Below are positions 26,412 to 35,180 of a stretch of 64,000 nucleotides of DNA, piece by piece. The position numbers were made by a program, and so were the translations under genes. The notes beneath the pieces are model-generated. The model did not search any database. It had not been told where the DNA came from and was given only the letters and a program-made list of their open reading frames with translations. Numbering within the stretch: the first letter of the stretch is position 1; every line of letters starts with the position of its first letter. Source of the DNA: Paracoccaceae bacterium (GTDB taxonomy: Bacteria; Pseudomonadota; Alphaproteobacteria; Rhodobacterales; Rhodobacteraceae); contig JAHDXW010000001.1 in assembly GCA_023383015.1 (NCBI GenBank), positions 248,001 through 312,000 of the forward strand, given 5' to 3'.

Positions 26412-27710
26412 ATGGTGAGCATCGAACTCGCCCTGGCAGGCTTCGCGGCGATGCTGCTCATGCTGGCGATCGGGCTGCACATCGCCACGGCCCTGTTCCT
26501 GACCGCGGCGCTGTCGGCGTGGTGGTTCTTCGGCGACGCGATGTTCAGGCCGTTCGGCACCCTGATGTGGGGGACGCTGAACAACTTCCTGCTCGTCGCG
26601 ATTCCGCTCTATGTGCTGATGGGCGAGATACTCGTGCGCGGCAAGGTGACAGAGCGGATGTACGTTGCGCTCGACGACTGGCTGCGCCGCCTGCCGGGGG
26701 GGCTCCTGCACACCAACATCGCGGCCTCGACTGTCTTCGCCTCGATCTCGGGCTCCTCGGTCGCCACTGCCGCCACCATCGGCACGGTCGCCTTTCCCGC
26801 CTTCCGCGGAAAGGGCTATTCCGAACGCTGGGTGCTGGGCTCGGTGGCATCGGGGGCGACGCTCGGAATCCTCATTCCGCCCTCGATCAACCTGATCATC
26901 TACGGAGCCCTGACCAACACCTCGATCGGCCAGCTGTTCCTGGCCGGTGTGGTTCCCGGCCTCGTGCTTGCCGCCCTCTTCATGGGTCTCATCGTCTCGG
27001 CGAGCCTGCTTGACCCGCGGGTCAGCGGCGAGACCCATCCGGTCGCCTGGGCGACGCGGCGCAAGAGGATCAAGGATCTGGTCCCGCCGCTCCTGATCTT
27101 CATGCTGGTGATGGGGTCGATCTACGGCGGCTGGGCGACGCCGACCGAGGCCGCCGGGCTGGGCGTTGTGGCGGCGCTGGTACTGGTCGGTGCGAACGGC
27201 GGCCTGTCCTGGTCGATGCTGCAGCAGTGCATGGTGACGACGGTACGGGTGACGGCGATGACGCTGCTGATCCTGGTCGCTGCCTTCTATCTCAACTTCG
27301 TCGTCGGGATCCTCGGCATTCCGGGGCGGATCTCCGGCGCCATGGCTCAGCTGGACATCCCGGGCTGGCAGATGATCGTCGTCCTGGTGGTCTTCTATGT
27401 GGCGCTGGGGTGCTTCCTGGACTCGCTGGCGATGATGATCGCCACCATCCCGATCGTCTTTCCGGTAGTCACGGCCATCGGCTACGATCCGCTCTGGTTC
27501 GGGGTCTTCCTCGTGGTGATGTGCGAGATCGCCCTCATCACGCCGCCGGTCGGGATGAACCTCTATGTCGTGCAGGCGGTTCGGGGTCACGGGTCGGTCG
27601 GCGAGGTCGTGCGCGGCGTCCTGCCGTTCCTCGGCTGCATCGGCGTCCTCATCGCGCTGATGACAGCGTTTCCGGAGCTCATCACATGGCTACCGAGGAC
27701 GTTCTTCTGA
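26412..27710 (+). CDS. dctM: TRAP transporter large permease (DctM)
   Basis: Large permease of 432 aa with about 12 membrane helices. Family motifs: SGSSVATAATIG, SGATLGILIPPSINLIIYG, GGWATPTEAAGLG, and CEIALITPPVGMNLYV. It forms the Na+-coupled channel of the second TRAP system. It shares 25 bases with the amidohydrolase gene that follows, so transport and hydrolysis of the same solute are probably linked. Confidence 0.95.
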   Translation: MVSIELALAGFAAMLLMLAIGLHIATALFLTAALSAWWFFGDAMFRPFGTLMWGTLNNFLLVAIPLYVLMGEILVRGKVTERMYVALDDWLRRLPGGLLHTNIAASTVFASISGSSVATAATIGTVAFPAFRGKGYSERWVLGSVASGATLGILIPPSINLIIYGALTNTSIGQLFLAGVVPGLVLAALFMGLIVSASLLDPRVSGETHPVAWATRRKRIKDLVPPLLIFMLVMGSIYGGWATPTEAAGLGVVAALVLVGANGGLSWSMLQQCMVTTVRVTAMTLLILVAAFYLNFVVGILGIPGRISGAMAQLDIPGWQMIVVLVVFYVALGCFLDSLAMMIATIPIVFPVVTAIGYDPLWFGVFLVVMCEIALITPPVGMNLYVVQAVRGHGSVGEVVRGVLPFLGCIGVLIALMTAFPELITWLPRTFF

Positions 27711-29128
27711 CCGGCGGCACCACCTGCATCCGGTCGGCCGACTGGATCATCGCGTGGGAGCCGGAGTCGAGGCGCCACGTCTACCGGCGCGGCGGTGACG
27801 TCGCGTGGCAGGACGGGCGGCTTCTGCAGGTGGGCGGCCGCCACGAGGGCCCGGTGGCTGCAGAGATCGACGGCCGTGACCTTCTGGTCATTCCGGGGCT
27901 GATCAACATCCACTGCCATCCGACCCAGACCCCGATATTCCGCGGCTTCGTGGAGGAGTTCGGCAATCCGCGTCTCTTCTACAGCGCCCGGCACAGGTTC
28001 CGTCAGGGGTTCGTCCAGGACCATGCGGCCCAGGCTGCTTCGGCGCGCTACGGTCTGGCCGAGATGCTCGCATGCGGGACGACCTCGATCGTCGATCTGA
28101 GTCATGCCTATCCGGGCTGGCTGGAGCTTCTTGCCGAGAGCGGCCTGCGGGCATGGGCCGCGCCGATGTTCCGTTCGGCCCGCTGGTGGACTGACACCGG
28201 GCAGGAGACGCGCTACGACTGGGCGCCGGACCACGGGCAGGCTGCCTTCGACGAGGCGGCCGGGGTGATGGACGCGGCCGAGGCCCATCCATGCGGACGG
28301 CTTTCGGCGCTGGTCTCGCCCGCTCAGGTCGACACCTGCACGCCCGACCTCCTGCAGGCGGCGGCTGCGCTCTCCCGCCGCACCGGCCGGCCGCTGCACA
28401 CCCACGGGGCGCAGAGCTTTGCCGAGTTCAACGGCATGACCCGCCGGCACGACAAGACGCCGGTCGAGTTCCTGCACGACCTGGGGTTTCTCGGGCCGCG
28501 CACGATCATCGGCCATGCGGTCTTCACCGATGAGCATCCATGGGTGCTGTGGGCGCGCCGCAACGACCTGCAACTGCTGTCGTCTACAGGTACAAGCGTT
28601 GCACACTGCCCGACGGTCTTCGCCCGCGACGGCAGCGCCATGCACCATCTCGGCGCCTACATGGATGCCGGAATCAACATCGCCATCGGCACCGACACCC
28701 ATCCGCAGAACCTGTTCGAGGAGATGCGGACCGCCGAGACCCTTGCCCGCGTGGCCGCCGGCGCGCGCCACACATCGGACACCGCGCGGGTCTTCCACGC
28801 GGCCACCGTTGGCGCCGCGCGCCTGCTGGGACGCGAGGACATCGGCCGCCTCGTCCCCGGCGCACGCGCCGATGTGGTGGCGTGCGACCTGAACGAGCCG
28901 AACATGCGCCCCCTCCGTGATCCGCTGCGCAACCTCGTGCACTCCTCCGCGGGGCGCTGCGTGCGCGACGTATGGATCGACGGAAGGCCGGTCGTGCAGG
29001 GCGGGCGGGTGCTGACGATCGACTGGCCTGCCGCCGCGGCAGCCCTCCAGCGCGAGCAGGAGCGCACGGTCGACGCGATGTCCGACGGGGCGGCTGTGCC
29101 GCCCCTGTCGCTGGCGCTGCACAACTGA
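27686..29128 (+). CDS. Amidohydrolase (deaminase/chlorohydrolase group)
   Basis: Metal-dependent hydrolase of 480 aa in the amidohydrolase superfamily, near the 8-oxoguanine deaminase / hydroxyatrazine hydrolase group. Metal ligands are in place: HxH as His76/His78 in NIHCHPT, LHTHG (His238/His240), the IIGHAVF histidine (277) and Asp337 in IGTDTHPQN. Members deaminate purines, triazines, hydantoins or related ring amidines. The gene overlaps dctM and is 21 bases from a racemase-superfamily gene, suggesting one pathway for an imported nitrogen heterocycle (inference). GGAG precedes ATG 27686. Confidence 0.87.
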   Translation: MATEDVLLTGGTTCIRSADWIIAWEPESRRHVYRRGGDVAWQDGRLLQVGGRHEGPVAAEIDGRDLLVIPGLINIHCHPTQTPIFRGFVEEFGNPRLFYSARHRFRQGFVQDHAAQAASARYGLAEMLACGTTSIVDLSHAYPGWLELLAESGLRAWAAPMFRSARWWTDTGQETRYDWAPDHGQAAFDEAAGVMDAAEAHPCGRLSALVSPAQVDTCTPDLLQAAAALSRRTGRPLHTHGAQSFAEFNGMTRRHDKTPVEFLHDLGFLGPRTIIGHAVFTDEHPWVLWARRNDLQLLSSTGTSVAHCPTVFARDGSAMHHLGAYMDAGINIAIGTDTHPQNLFEEMRTAETLARVAAGARHTSDTARVFHAATVGAARLLGREDIGRLVPGARADVVACDLNEPNMRPLRDPLRNLVHSSAGRCVRDVWIDGRPVVQGGRVLTIDWPAAAAALQREQERTVDAMSDGAAVPPLSLALHN

Positions 29129-29149
29129 TCCCACCCGGAGGCACCGCCG

Positions 29150-29905
29150 ATGACGACGACCGCCACCGCCCACCTGCAGCCGGAAGGCCGGCGCCACCTC
29201 CTCGGTGTGCTGACTCCATCGTCGAACACCGTGCTCGAGCCTGCAACCTCGGCGATCCTGGGTCACGTGCCGGGCGCCTCGGCCCATTTCGCCCGCTTCA
29301 GGGTGACGCAAATCGGGCTGGGCGAGCGGGCGCGCGCGCAGTTCGACATGGCCCCGATGCTGGCCGCCGCCCACCTGCTGGCCGACGCCAGGGTGGGCGT
29401 GATCGGCTGGAGCGGAACCGCGGCAAGCTGGCTCGGTTTCGACCGCGACGAGGCGCTGTGCGAGGCGATCACCGCGTCGACCGGGATCCGTGCCTGCACG
29501 TCAGTCCTGGCGCTGAACGAGCTGCTCGCGCGTCATCCGGGCCGACGCTTCGCTCTGGTGTCCCCCTATACCGGCGACGTTCAGCGAGAGATCGTCGCCA
29601 ACTTCAACCGGGCTGGATACCATGTCGTCGCGGAGGCCCATCTCGGCATTTCAGACAACTTCGCCTTCTCGGAAGTCGGCGAGGACGAGATACTAGACCT
29701 CTGCCGGCGCGTCGCCGGGGCCCGACCCGAGGCGATCGTGATCATGTGCACCAACATGCGCGGGGCTGGTCTGGCCGACCGGGTGGAGCGAGAGCTTGGC
29801 ATCCCGCTCTATGATTCCACATCCGCCGTGGTCTGGAAGGCGCTGCGCCTTCTGGGCGTCGATGCGGCAGGCGTTACCGGCTGGGGCAGCCTGTTTGCCG
29901 CATGA
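29150..29905 (+). CDS. Asp/Glu racemase-superfamily protein, maleate isomerase/AMDase-like
   Basis: Protein of 251 aa in the aspartate/glutamate racemase superfamily; LGVLTPSSNTVLEP at the N-terminus and VIMCTNMRGAGL near residue 200 are like maleate cis-trans isomerase and arylmalonate decarboxylase. Only the second catalytic cysteine (Cys200) is present; at the first position the sequence reads GWSGTAAS (86-93), without Cys. Arylmalonate decarboxylase also uses one cysteine, so decarboxylation rather than isomerisation is possible. It closes the TRAP/amidohydrolase operon. Confidence 0.78.
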   Translation: MTTTATAHLQPEGRRHLLGVLTPSSNTVLEPATSAILGHVPGASAHFARFRVTQIGLGERARAQFDMAPMLAAAHLLADARVGVIGWSGTAASWLGFDRDEALCEAITASTGIRACTSVLALNELLARHPGRRFALVSPYTGDVQREIVANFNRAGYHVVAEAHLGISDNFAFSEVGEDEILDLCRRVAGARPEAIVIMCTNMRGAGLADRVERELGIPLYDSTSAVVWKALRLLGVDAAGVTGWGSLFAA

Positions 29906-29961
29906 CTGCACCCAGTCCTGCCGGGGCGGGGCGTGGGATGGGAATGACCCCGGTGGGCGGG

Positions 29962-30993
29962 TCAAGCGGACGTCCGGCCGGGTCGGTCGATGATCCCGCA
30001 GCCGCGGATCGCGAAGCGTCGCGCGAGGGGTGCGAGTGCAGCGGCGTCGGTACTCGCCGCGCTTCCCTGCCGGGCCCGCTCGGCAATGCCGACGAAGATC
30101 ACCGCGAAGCGGAAGAGCGCAAAGGCGATGTGGAACGGCAGAAGCGGGCCGCAGCCTGGCCGCCGAGCCATGTAACGGGCGACGAACCCTGCTTGCTCCG
30201 GCAGCCCCTCGGCGGCAAGGTCACGGCCGAGCAGCCCGCCGTATTCGTCAGCGGTGCTGTGCCAGGCGATGCAGCAGAAACCGAGGTCGGCCAGCGGGTG
30301 GCCGATCGTCGCGAGTTCCCAGTCGAGGATGGCCACCACCCGCGGCTCGCCGGGGTGAAAGAGCATGTTGCCCATGCGGAAGTCGCCGTGCGCGATGCGC
30401 CTTTCGCCATCCTCGGGCGGCAGGTTGGCCGGAAGCCACTCCGCCAGCCGGTCGAGTTCCGGGATCTGGCCGCTGTCGGCCGCCTGCCATTGCGCCGTCC
30501 AGCGCGCGATCTGGCGGGCAAAGTAGTTGCCCGGTCGACCGAGGTCATCCAGCCCCACTTCCTCGGGGCGGACAGCATGAAGGGCCGCCATGGCGTCGGA
30601 CAGCGCCATCCAGATCTCCCGTCGCTCGGAAGGGGACAGGCCGGGCAGGGCCGCGTCGGCGAACACGCGGCCGTCGACGCGCTCCATCAGGTAGAACGGC
30701 GTGCCCAGGAGGGCGGGATCGGCATGAAAAAGGATCGGCCGCGGCACTGGCAGGCCGGCAGGGTGCAGCGCACGCAGGATGCGGAACTCGCGGTCAATGG
30801 CATGGGCGCCGCGCAGGATCGGCCCGGCTGGCTGCTTGCGCAGAACCATGCGTTCCTTGCCGTGGGTAACGAAGTAGGTGGGGTTCGACTGGCCGCCGGC
30901 GACCCGCTCGAATGCCACTCCGGTCGCTGGCCCGAAGGTGCTGTCGAGGAAGTCCCGCAGTGCGTCCGAAGGGAACGGCCCGGTACCGCCCAT
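29962..30993 (-). CDS. Phosphotransferase (APH family, LvaA/ACAD10-like)
   Basis: Aminoglycoside-phosphotransferase-fold kinase of 343 aa, cytoplasmic. Motifs: GGQSNPTYFV and MVLRKQPAG (ATP lysine), catalytic AHGDFRMGNMLF and Mg-binding ILDWELATIGHP. This subgroup is usually paired with an ACAD10/11-type dehydrogenase and acts on 4-hydroxyacyl-CoA or similar, as LvaA does in levulinate breakdown. Here the acyl-CoA dehydrogenase gene ends four bases upstream and an SDR gene precedes that. Start ATG 30993 follows GAGG. It converges on the racemase-like gene. Confidence 0.87.
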   Translation of the reverse strand: MGGTGPFPSDALRDFLDSTFGPATGVAFERVAGGQSNPTYFVTHGKERMVLRKQPAGPILRGAHAIDREFRILRALHPAGLPVPRPILFHADPALLGTPFYLMERVDGRVFADAALPGLSPSERREIWMALSDAMAALHAVRPEEVGLDDLGRPGNYFARQIARWTAQWQAADSGQIPELDRLAEWLPANLPPEDGERRIAHGDFRMGNMLFHPGEPRVVAILDWELATIGHPLADLGFCCIAWHSTADEYGGLLGRDLAAEGLPEQAGFVARYMARRPGCGPLLPFHIAFALFRFAVIFVGIAERARQGSAASTDAAALAPLARRFAIRGCGIIDRPGRTSA

Positions 30994-30997
30994 CGCC

Positions 30998-32206
30998 TCA
31001 GCCCCCGGCAACCGGCCAGGCCCAGAACGCGCGTCCCTCGCGGGCGAGTGTCTTCTCCAGCACCATCCGGTGCACCTCGTCGGCGCCGTCGACCAGCCGC
31101 GCCTGCCGGGCATAGCGGTAGATCCACTCGAGGGGTGTGTCGGTGGAGTAGCCGCGCGCGCCGTTGATCTGGATCGCGACGTCAGCCGCCTTGTGCAGGA
31201 GGTTGGCGACATGGACCTTGGCCATCGACACCTCCTTGCGGGCGAAGCCGCCGCGGTCCAGTTCCCAGGCCGCCTTCATCACGAGAAGCCGCCCGATCTC
31301 GATCTGCATGGCGAGATCGCCCAGCATCAGGCGGATGCTTTCCCGCCGGGAGAGCCGTTCGCCGAAGGCGAAGCGCTCGGCGGCGTAGGTCCGGGCGATC
31401 TCGACACAGCGGCGGGCCAGACCTAGCCAGCGCATGCAATGCGTCAGGCGCGCCGGGCCGAGCCGCATCTGGGTCAGGCGCAGCCCCTCGCCTTCGCCCA
31501 GCAGTACGTTCTCCACCGGGATCTCCAGCCCTTCGAACACCAGTTCGCAATGCCCGCCGTGCTCTTCCGGCCCCATGACCGGGATGCGCCGGTCGATCCG
31601 CCAGCCGGGCTGGTCGCGGTCGAAAAGGAAGGCGGTCAGCCCGCTGCGAGGGTCGTCGGAGGTGCGGGCGACAAGGATGAAGTGCTGTGCCTCGGAGGCG
31701 CCGGTGATGAACCATTTGCGGCCGCGGATCACGTAGCGGTCGCCATGCCGGGAGGCGGTGGTCATGATCATCGTCGGGTCCGAGCCGCCGCCGGGATGCG
31801 GCTCGGTCATGGCAAATGCCGAACGCACCCGCCCGGCGACGATCGGCGCCAGCCAGAGATCCCGCTGGGCCGGCGTCGCCGCCAGCTCGAGTACCATCAT
31901 GTTGCCGTCGTCGGGGGCAGCGGAGTTGAACACGACCGGGCCGAAGATCGAGCGGTTCATCTCCTCGTAGCAGGCCGCCATGCCGATCTTGCCGAGGCCC
32001 TGGCCGCCAGTTTCGGGCTTCAGCTGCAGGCACCAAAGCCCTTCGGCGCGCGCCCGCGCGCGCAGCGACTTCAGCCGGTCGAGGCCGATGTTGCCATGCG
32101 CGTCCCACGCTGCAGGATCGGCTTCGACTGGCAGGACCTCGTCCGCGACGAACCTCGCGATCCTGGTCCGGAAATCTTCGATACGCGGCGACAGCGTGAA
32201 GTCCAT
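30998..32206 (-). CDS. Acyl-CoA dehydrogenase, ACAD10/11-LvaC-like
   Basis: Flavoprotein of 402 aa, full ACAD length. AFAMTEPHPGGGSDPT and RGRKWFITGA are the flavin-loop motifs; the C-terminal INGARGYSTDTPLEWIYRYAR helix is clear. At the place of the usual catalytic Glu the sequence is DGADEVH (Asp373). The same Asp is typical of ACAD10/11-like proteins, which help convert phosphorylated 4-hydroxyacyl-CoA rather than simply desaturate acyl-CoA. With the phosphotransferase and SDR it forms a three-gene run. Electron acceptor is likely ETF. Confidence 0.88.
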   Translation of the reverse strand: MDFTLSPRIEDFRTRIARFVADEVLPVEADPAAWDAHGNIGLDRLKSLRARARAEGLWCLQLKPETGGQGLGKIGMAACYEEMNRSIFGPVVFNSAAPDDGNMMVLELAATPAQRDLWLAPIVAGRVRSAFAMTEPHPGGGSDPTMIMTTASRHGDRYVIRGRKWFITGASEAQHFILVARTSDDPRSGLTAFLFDRDQPGWRIDRRIPVMGPEEHGGHCELVFEGLEIPVENVLLGEGEGLRLTQMRLGPARLTHCMRWLGLARRCVEIARTYAAERFAFGERLSRRESIRLMLGDLAMQIEIGRLLVMKAAWELDRGGFARKEVSMAKVHVANLLHKAADVAIQINGARGYSTDTPLEWIYRYARQARLVDGADEVHRMVLEKTLAREGRAFWAWPVAGG

Positions 32207-32215
32207 GCGGTGCCC

Positions 32216-32974
32216 CTAGAGCGACGAGACGAGGTGGCCGCCGTCGACGGCGAGGACCGCGCCGGTGATGTATGCCCCGCCGTCCGAACAGAGAAGCAGG
32301 AGTGGAGCGTCAAGGTCCTCGGGCCGGCCGAGCCTGCGCTGCGGGATGCGCCGGATCAGGGCCTGACCGGCTGCGGTGGCGAAAAAGGCGGCGTTCAGCG
32401 GGGTTTCGATGTAGCCCGGGCACAGCGCGTTGACGCGGATGCCGTGGCGGGCCCATTCCAGCGCGAGCGCACGGGTCAAATGGATGACGGCCGCCTTGGA
32501 GGCGGCATAGGCGGCAACCTGTCCTGCCACACGCAGACCGAGAACCGAGGCGATGTTGACGATCGCCCCGCCGCCTGTCGCCGCCATCCGCCGCGCCACC
32601 GCCTGGGCGACGGCGAAGACGCCCTTGAGGTTGGTGTCGATGACCGCGTCGAAATCGGGACCGGCCATCTCCAGTGCCGCGCCGCCGCCGGCGATGCCGG
32701 CGTTGTTGACGAGGATGTCAATCCGGCCCTCGACCGCATCAAGGCCGGCGGCGACCGAGGCGGGGTCGGTGACGTCCATTGCCACCGCCTGTGCCGCCAG
32801 CCTCAGGCCGGCCAGTTCGGCGGCGAGCGCCGCGATGCGGTCCTCGCGGCGGGCGGCAAGGACGACGCGCGCACCCTCACCCGCCAGCAGGCGCGCGAAA
32901 TGCGCGCCAAGCCCGCTCGATGCACCGGTGACGAGTGCGGTCCTGCCGATCAGCGTGGGCTTGCCTGGGGCCAT
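32216..32974 (-). CDS. SDR-family oxidoreductase
   Basis: Classical short-chain dehydrogenase, 252 aa: TGASSGLGAHF cofactor loop, NNAG, catalytic Ser in NIASVLG and YAASK. Arginines after beta-strand 2 (AARRED) suggest NADP(H). It ends 9 bases before the ACAD gene starts, so all three genes read as one transcript; it may oxidise the 3-hydroxyacyl-CoA made by the module, by analogy with levulinate genes. Diverges from the LhgO-like gene. Confidence 0.87.
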   Translation of the reverse strand: MAPGKPTLIGRTALVTGASSGLGAHFARLLAGEGARVVLAARREDRIAALAAELAGLRLAAQAVAMDVTDPASVAAGLDAVEGRIDILVNNAGIAGGGAALEMAGPDFDAVIDTNLKGVFAVAQAVARRMAATGGGAIVNIASVLGLRVAGQVAAYAASKAAVIHLTRALALEWARHGIRVNALCPGYIETPLNAAFFATAAGQALIRRIPQRRLGRPEDLDAPLLLLCSDGGAYITGAVLAVDGGHLVSSL

Positions 32975-33047
32975 CGTCGGCGACTATGCCAGAGGTCCCG
33001 TCCGGTCCGGAAGGGGACATGGTGGCGTGCGTGCGGAAGGGGGGCGG

Positions 33048-34121
33048 ATGGACCGGGCCGACTGCGTGGTCATCGGGGCCGGCGTGATCGGGCTTGCCGC
33101 GGCGCGGGCCCTGGCAAGGGCGGGCCGCGAGGTGATCCTGGCCGAGGCCGAGGCGGCGATCGGCCAGGGCACCTCGAGCCGCAACAGCGAGGTGATCCAT
33201 GCCGGCATTTACTATCCGCAGGACAGCCTCAAGGCGCGCTTCTGCGTTGCCGGCCGCCGCGCGCTATACGCTTACTGCGCCGGAGCGGGCGTGCCCTGCC
33301 GCCGGATCGGCAAGCTGATCGTCGTCGCACGCGGGCAGGAGGCCGCGATCGATGCGCTCGCCGTTCGCGGCACGGCCAACGGCGTCGAGGGGCTGCGGCG
33401 CCTGCCGCGGGCCGAGGTGCTGGCGCTCGAGCCCGAACTCGACGTCGCCGCCGCGCTGCTGTCGCCGGACAGCGGCATCGTCGACAGCCACGCGCTCATG
33501 CTCGCCCTGCTGGCCGATGCCGAAGAGGCAGGGGCGGTGCTGGCGCTGCGGACGCCGGTCACGCGGGGCCGACTGACGGAGGATGGGGTCATGCTCGAGG
33601 CAGGCGGCCACCGCCTGATGGCCCGGACAGTGGTGAACGCGGCCGGCCTTTCGGCACATCGCGTCGCGGCGGCGATCGACGGTGCCGGCCCTGCCCCCGA
33701 GGTGCGCTTCGCCCGCGGTAACTATTTCGCCTACCGGGGCGCACCGCCCTTCGCGCGGCTGGTCTATCCCCTGCCAGAGGTCGGTGGCCTGGGAGTGCAC
33801 GCCACCATCGACATGGCCGGGCGGGTCCGCTTCGGGCCGGACGTGGAGTGGATTTCCGCGCCCGGTTACGACGTCGACCCAGGCCGTGCGGCGCCCTTCT
33901 ACGCGGCGATCCGCAGCTACTGGCCCGGCCTCCCGGATGACACGCTGCATGCCGACTACGCGGGCGTGCGGGTCAAGCTTGGCGGGCATGCCAGTCCCGA
34001 CTTCCGCATCGACGCCGATGCGGGTAGGCGGCTGATCCAGCTTTTCGGCATCGAATCCCCCGGGCTGACCGCATCGCTCGCGCTGGGCGCGCATGTGGCC
34101 GAGCGTGCCTGCGCGGGGTGA
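33048..34121 (+). CDS. FAD-dependent oxidoreductase, L-2-hydroxyglutarate oxidase-like
   Basis: DAO-fold flavoprotein of 357 aa. VVIGAGVIGLAAARALA is the FAD motif; GQGTSSRNSEVIHAGIYYPQDSLKA (about 39-63) and LGVHATIDMAGRVRFGPDVEW are signatures of the LhgO/L2HGDH group. The function is probably oxidation of an L-2-hydroxy acid, with 2-hydroxyglutarate as the closest known substrate. ATG 33048 follows GGAAGGGGGGCGG. It ends in a hairpin before a convergent DeoR gene. Confidence 0.85.
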   Translation: MDRADCVVIGAGVIGLAAARALARAGREVILAEAEAAIGQGTSSRNSEVIHAGIYYPQDSLKARFCVAGRRALYAYCAGAGVPCRRIGKLIVVARGQEAAIDALAVRGTANGVEGLRRLPRAEVLALEPELDVAAALLSPDSGIVDSHALMLALLADAEEAGAVLALRTPVTRGRLTEDGVMLEAGGHRLMARTVVNAAGLSAHRVAAAIDGAGPAPEVRFARGNYFAYRGAPPFARLVYPLPEVGGLGVHATIDMAGRVRFGPDVEWISAPGYDVDPGRAAPFYAAIRSYWPGLPDDTLHADYAGVRVKLGGHASPDFRIDADAGRRLIQLFGIESPGLTASLALGAHVAERACAG

Positions 34122-34160
34122 CGGCCGGCCTGTCCGGCCCTCACGGGTCGCCGCCCGCAC

Positions 34161-34183
34161 GCCCTGGCGCGACAGGCCAGGGC
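34161..34183. terminator. Hairpin between convergent genes
   Basis: GCCCTGGC (34161-34168) pairs perfectly with GCCAGGGC (34176-34183) over a 7-base loop. It lies between the LhgO-like gene and the convergent DeoR gene and could end both transcripts. Confidence 0.55.
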
Positions 34184-34213
34184 GCACGGGGTGCGGCGCG
34201 TGATCGGGGGCCT

Positions 34214-34972
34214 TCACGCCCCGGCCAGAACCAGCCGGGCGCTGGCCGCCGCCAGCGCCGCGGTGATCGCGCGGTCGGGTGCGCTGTCGGTGACCAGTTC
34301 GTCGATGTCGCCAAGGCTGCAGACATCCACGAGTCCGCGGCGACCGAACTTGCTGTGGTCGGTCAGCACCACGCGCCGCGTGCCGCGCCTCAGGACCACG
34401 CGCGCGAAATCGGCCTCGTCGGGGTCGAAATCCATCACACCGCCGGCGTCCAACGCGCCGGCCGAGATCACCGCCACCTCGACGGAGTAGCGGCGGGCGA
34501 AGTCGCAGGCTGCGGCGCCCAGCATTGCCCCGGAATCGCCGCGCATCTCGCCCCCGGCCAGAAACACCCGGTTGCCGCCGGTCGCTGCGAGGATGCGGGC
34601 CGCGTCGGTCGAGTTGGTGACGACGGTCAGCCTCTGGTGGCCGACCAGCGCCCGGGCAAGGAAGCTGGTCGTCGTTCCGGTGTCGAGCATGAGCGAGTCG
34701 CCGTTGCGGATGGTGGCCGCGAAGTGACGGGCGATGGCCTGCTTGGCGGCCGCGTTCTCGCGCATCCTGCGCAGGAACGGAGCCTCTCCAAGCTGGCCGG
34801 CCAGCCCGACGGCGCCGTGCATCCGCACCACCGAGCCCCGCTCGGCCAGCGGACGCAGATCGCGACGCACCGTCTCGGGGGAAACGCCAAGCCGGCCGGC
34901 GAGCGCCGCGATCGTGACCGTGCCCTCGCCGTCGAGGATGCGGAGGATCTGTGAGTGGCGCTTTGAGAGCAT
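34214..34972 (-). CDS. DeoR-family transcription regulator
   Basis: Regulator of 252 aa: winged helix (about 3-55; IAALAGRLGVSPETVRRDLRPL) and DeoR_C sensor with LDTGTTTSFLARAL, GALDAGGVMDFDPDEA and DHSKFGRRG, which bind a phosphorylated ligand. The start MLSKRHSQIL fits the family; a GTG at 35020 would add 16 residues. It diverges from the quaternary-amine ABC operon and likely controls it. A DeoR ligand is usually a phosphosugar or similar phosphate ester, which fits the choline-kinase-like genes downstream making a phosphorylated compound (inference). Confidence 0.88.
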   Translation of the reverse strand: MLSKRHSQILRILDGEGTVTIAALAGRLGVSPETVRRDLRPLAERGSVVRMHGAVGLAGQLGEAPFLRRMRENAAAKQAIARHFAATIRNGDSLMLDTGTTTSFLARALVGHQRLTVVTNSTDAARILAATGGNRVFLAGGEMRGDSGAMLGAAACDFARRYSVEVAVISAGALDAGGVMDFDPDEADFARVVLRRGTRRVVLTDHSKFGRRGLVDVCSLGDIDELVTDSAPDRAITAALAAASARLVLAGA

Positions 34973-35073
34973 CAGGGGGCGTCTCGTGCGGGTCTTGCCG
35001 GAGCGGCCGGGCCGCCTCACCGGACAACTGGTCAGATGCGGTCATGAAAGACACAAAAAACCACACCCCGCAA

Positions 35074-35103
35074 TTGACAGCGCCGCCCCCCGCGACGTTA
35101 GCT
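35074..35103 (+). promoter_or_regulatory. Candidate promoter for the amine ABC operon
   Basis: TTGACA (35074-35079) is a perfect -35 box; TTAGCT (35098-35103), 18 bases on, is a weak -10. It sits in the AT-richer 208-base divergent gap between the DeoR gene and the binding-protein gene, about 75 bases before the latter's ATG. Confidence 0.4.
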
Positions 35104-35180
35104 TGAGCCCGGAGGGAGCCGCGCGCGCTCGAGCCGGCCGCCGGTCCGCCACGAGGCAAAGCGACAACAGGGGGAACGAC

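Noticed and set aside
29921-29953. CCGGGG/CCCCGG arms between the racemase-like and phosphotransferase genes as terminator
   Set aside because: Only six base pairs with a 21-base loop; too weak to list.
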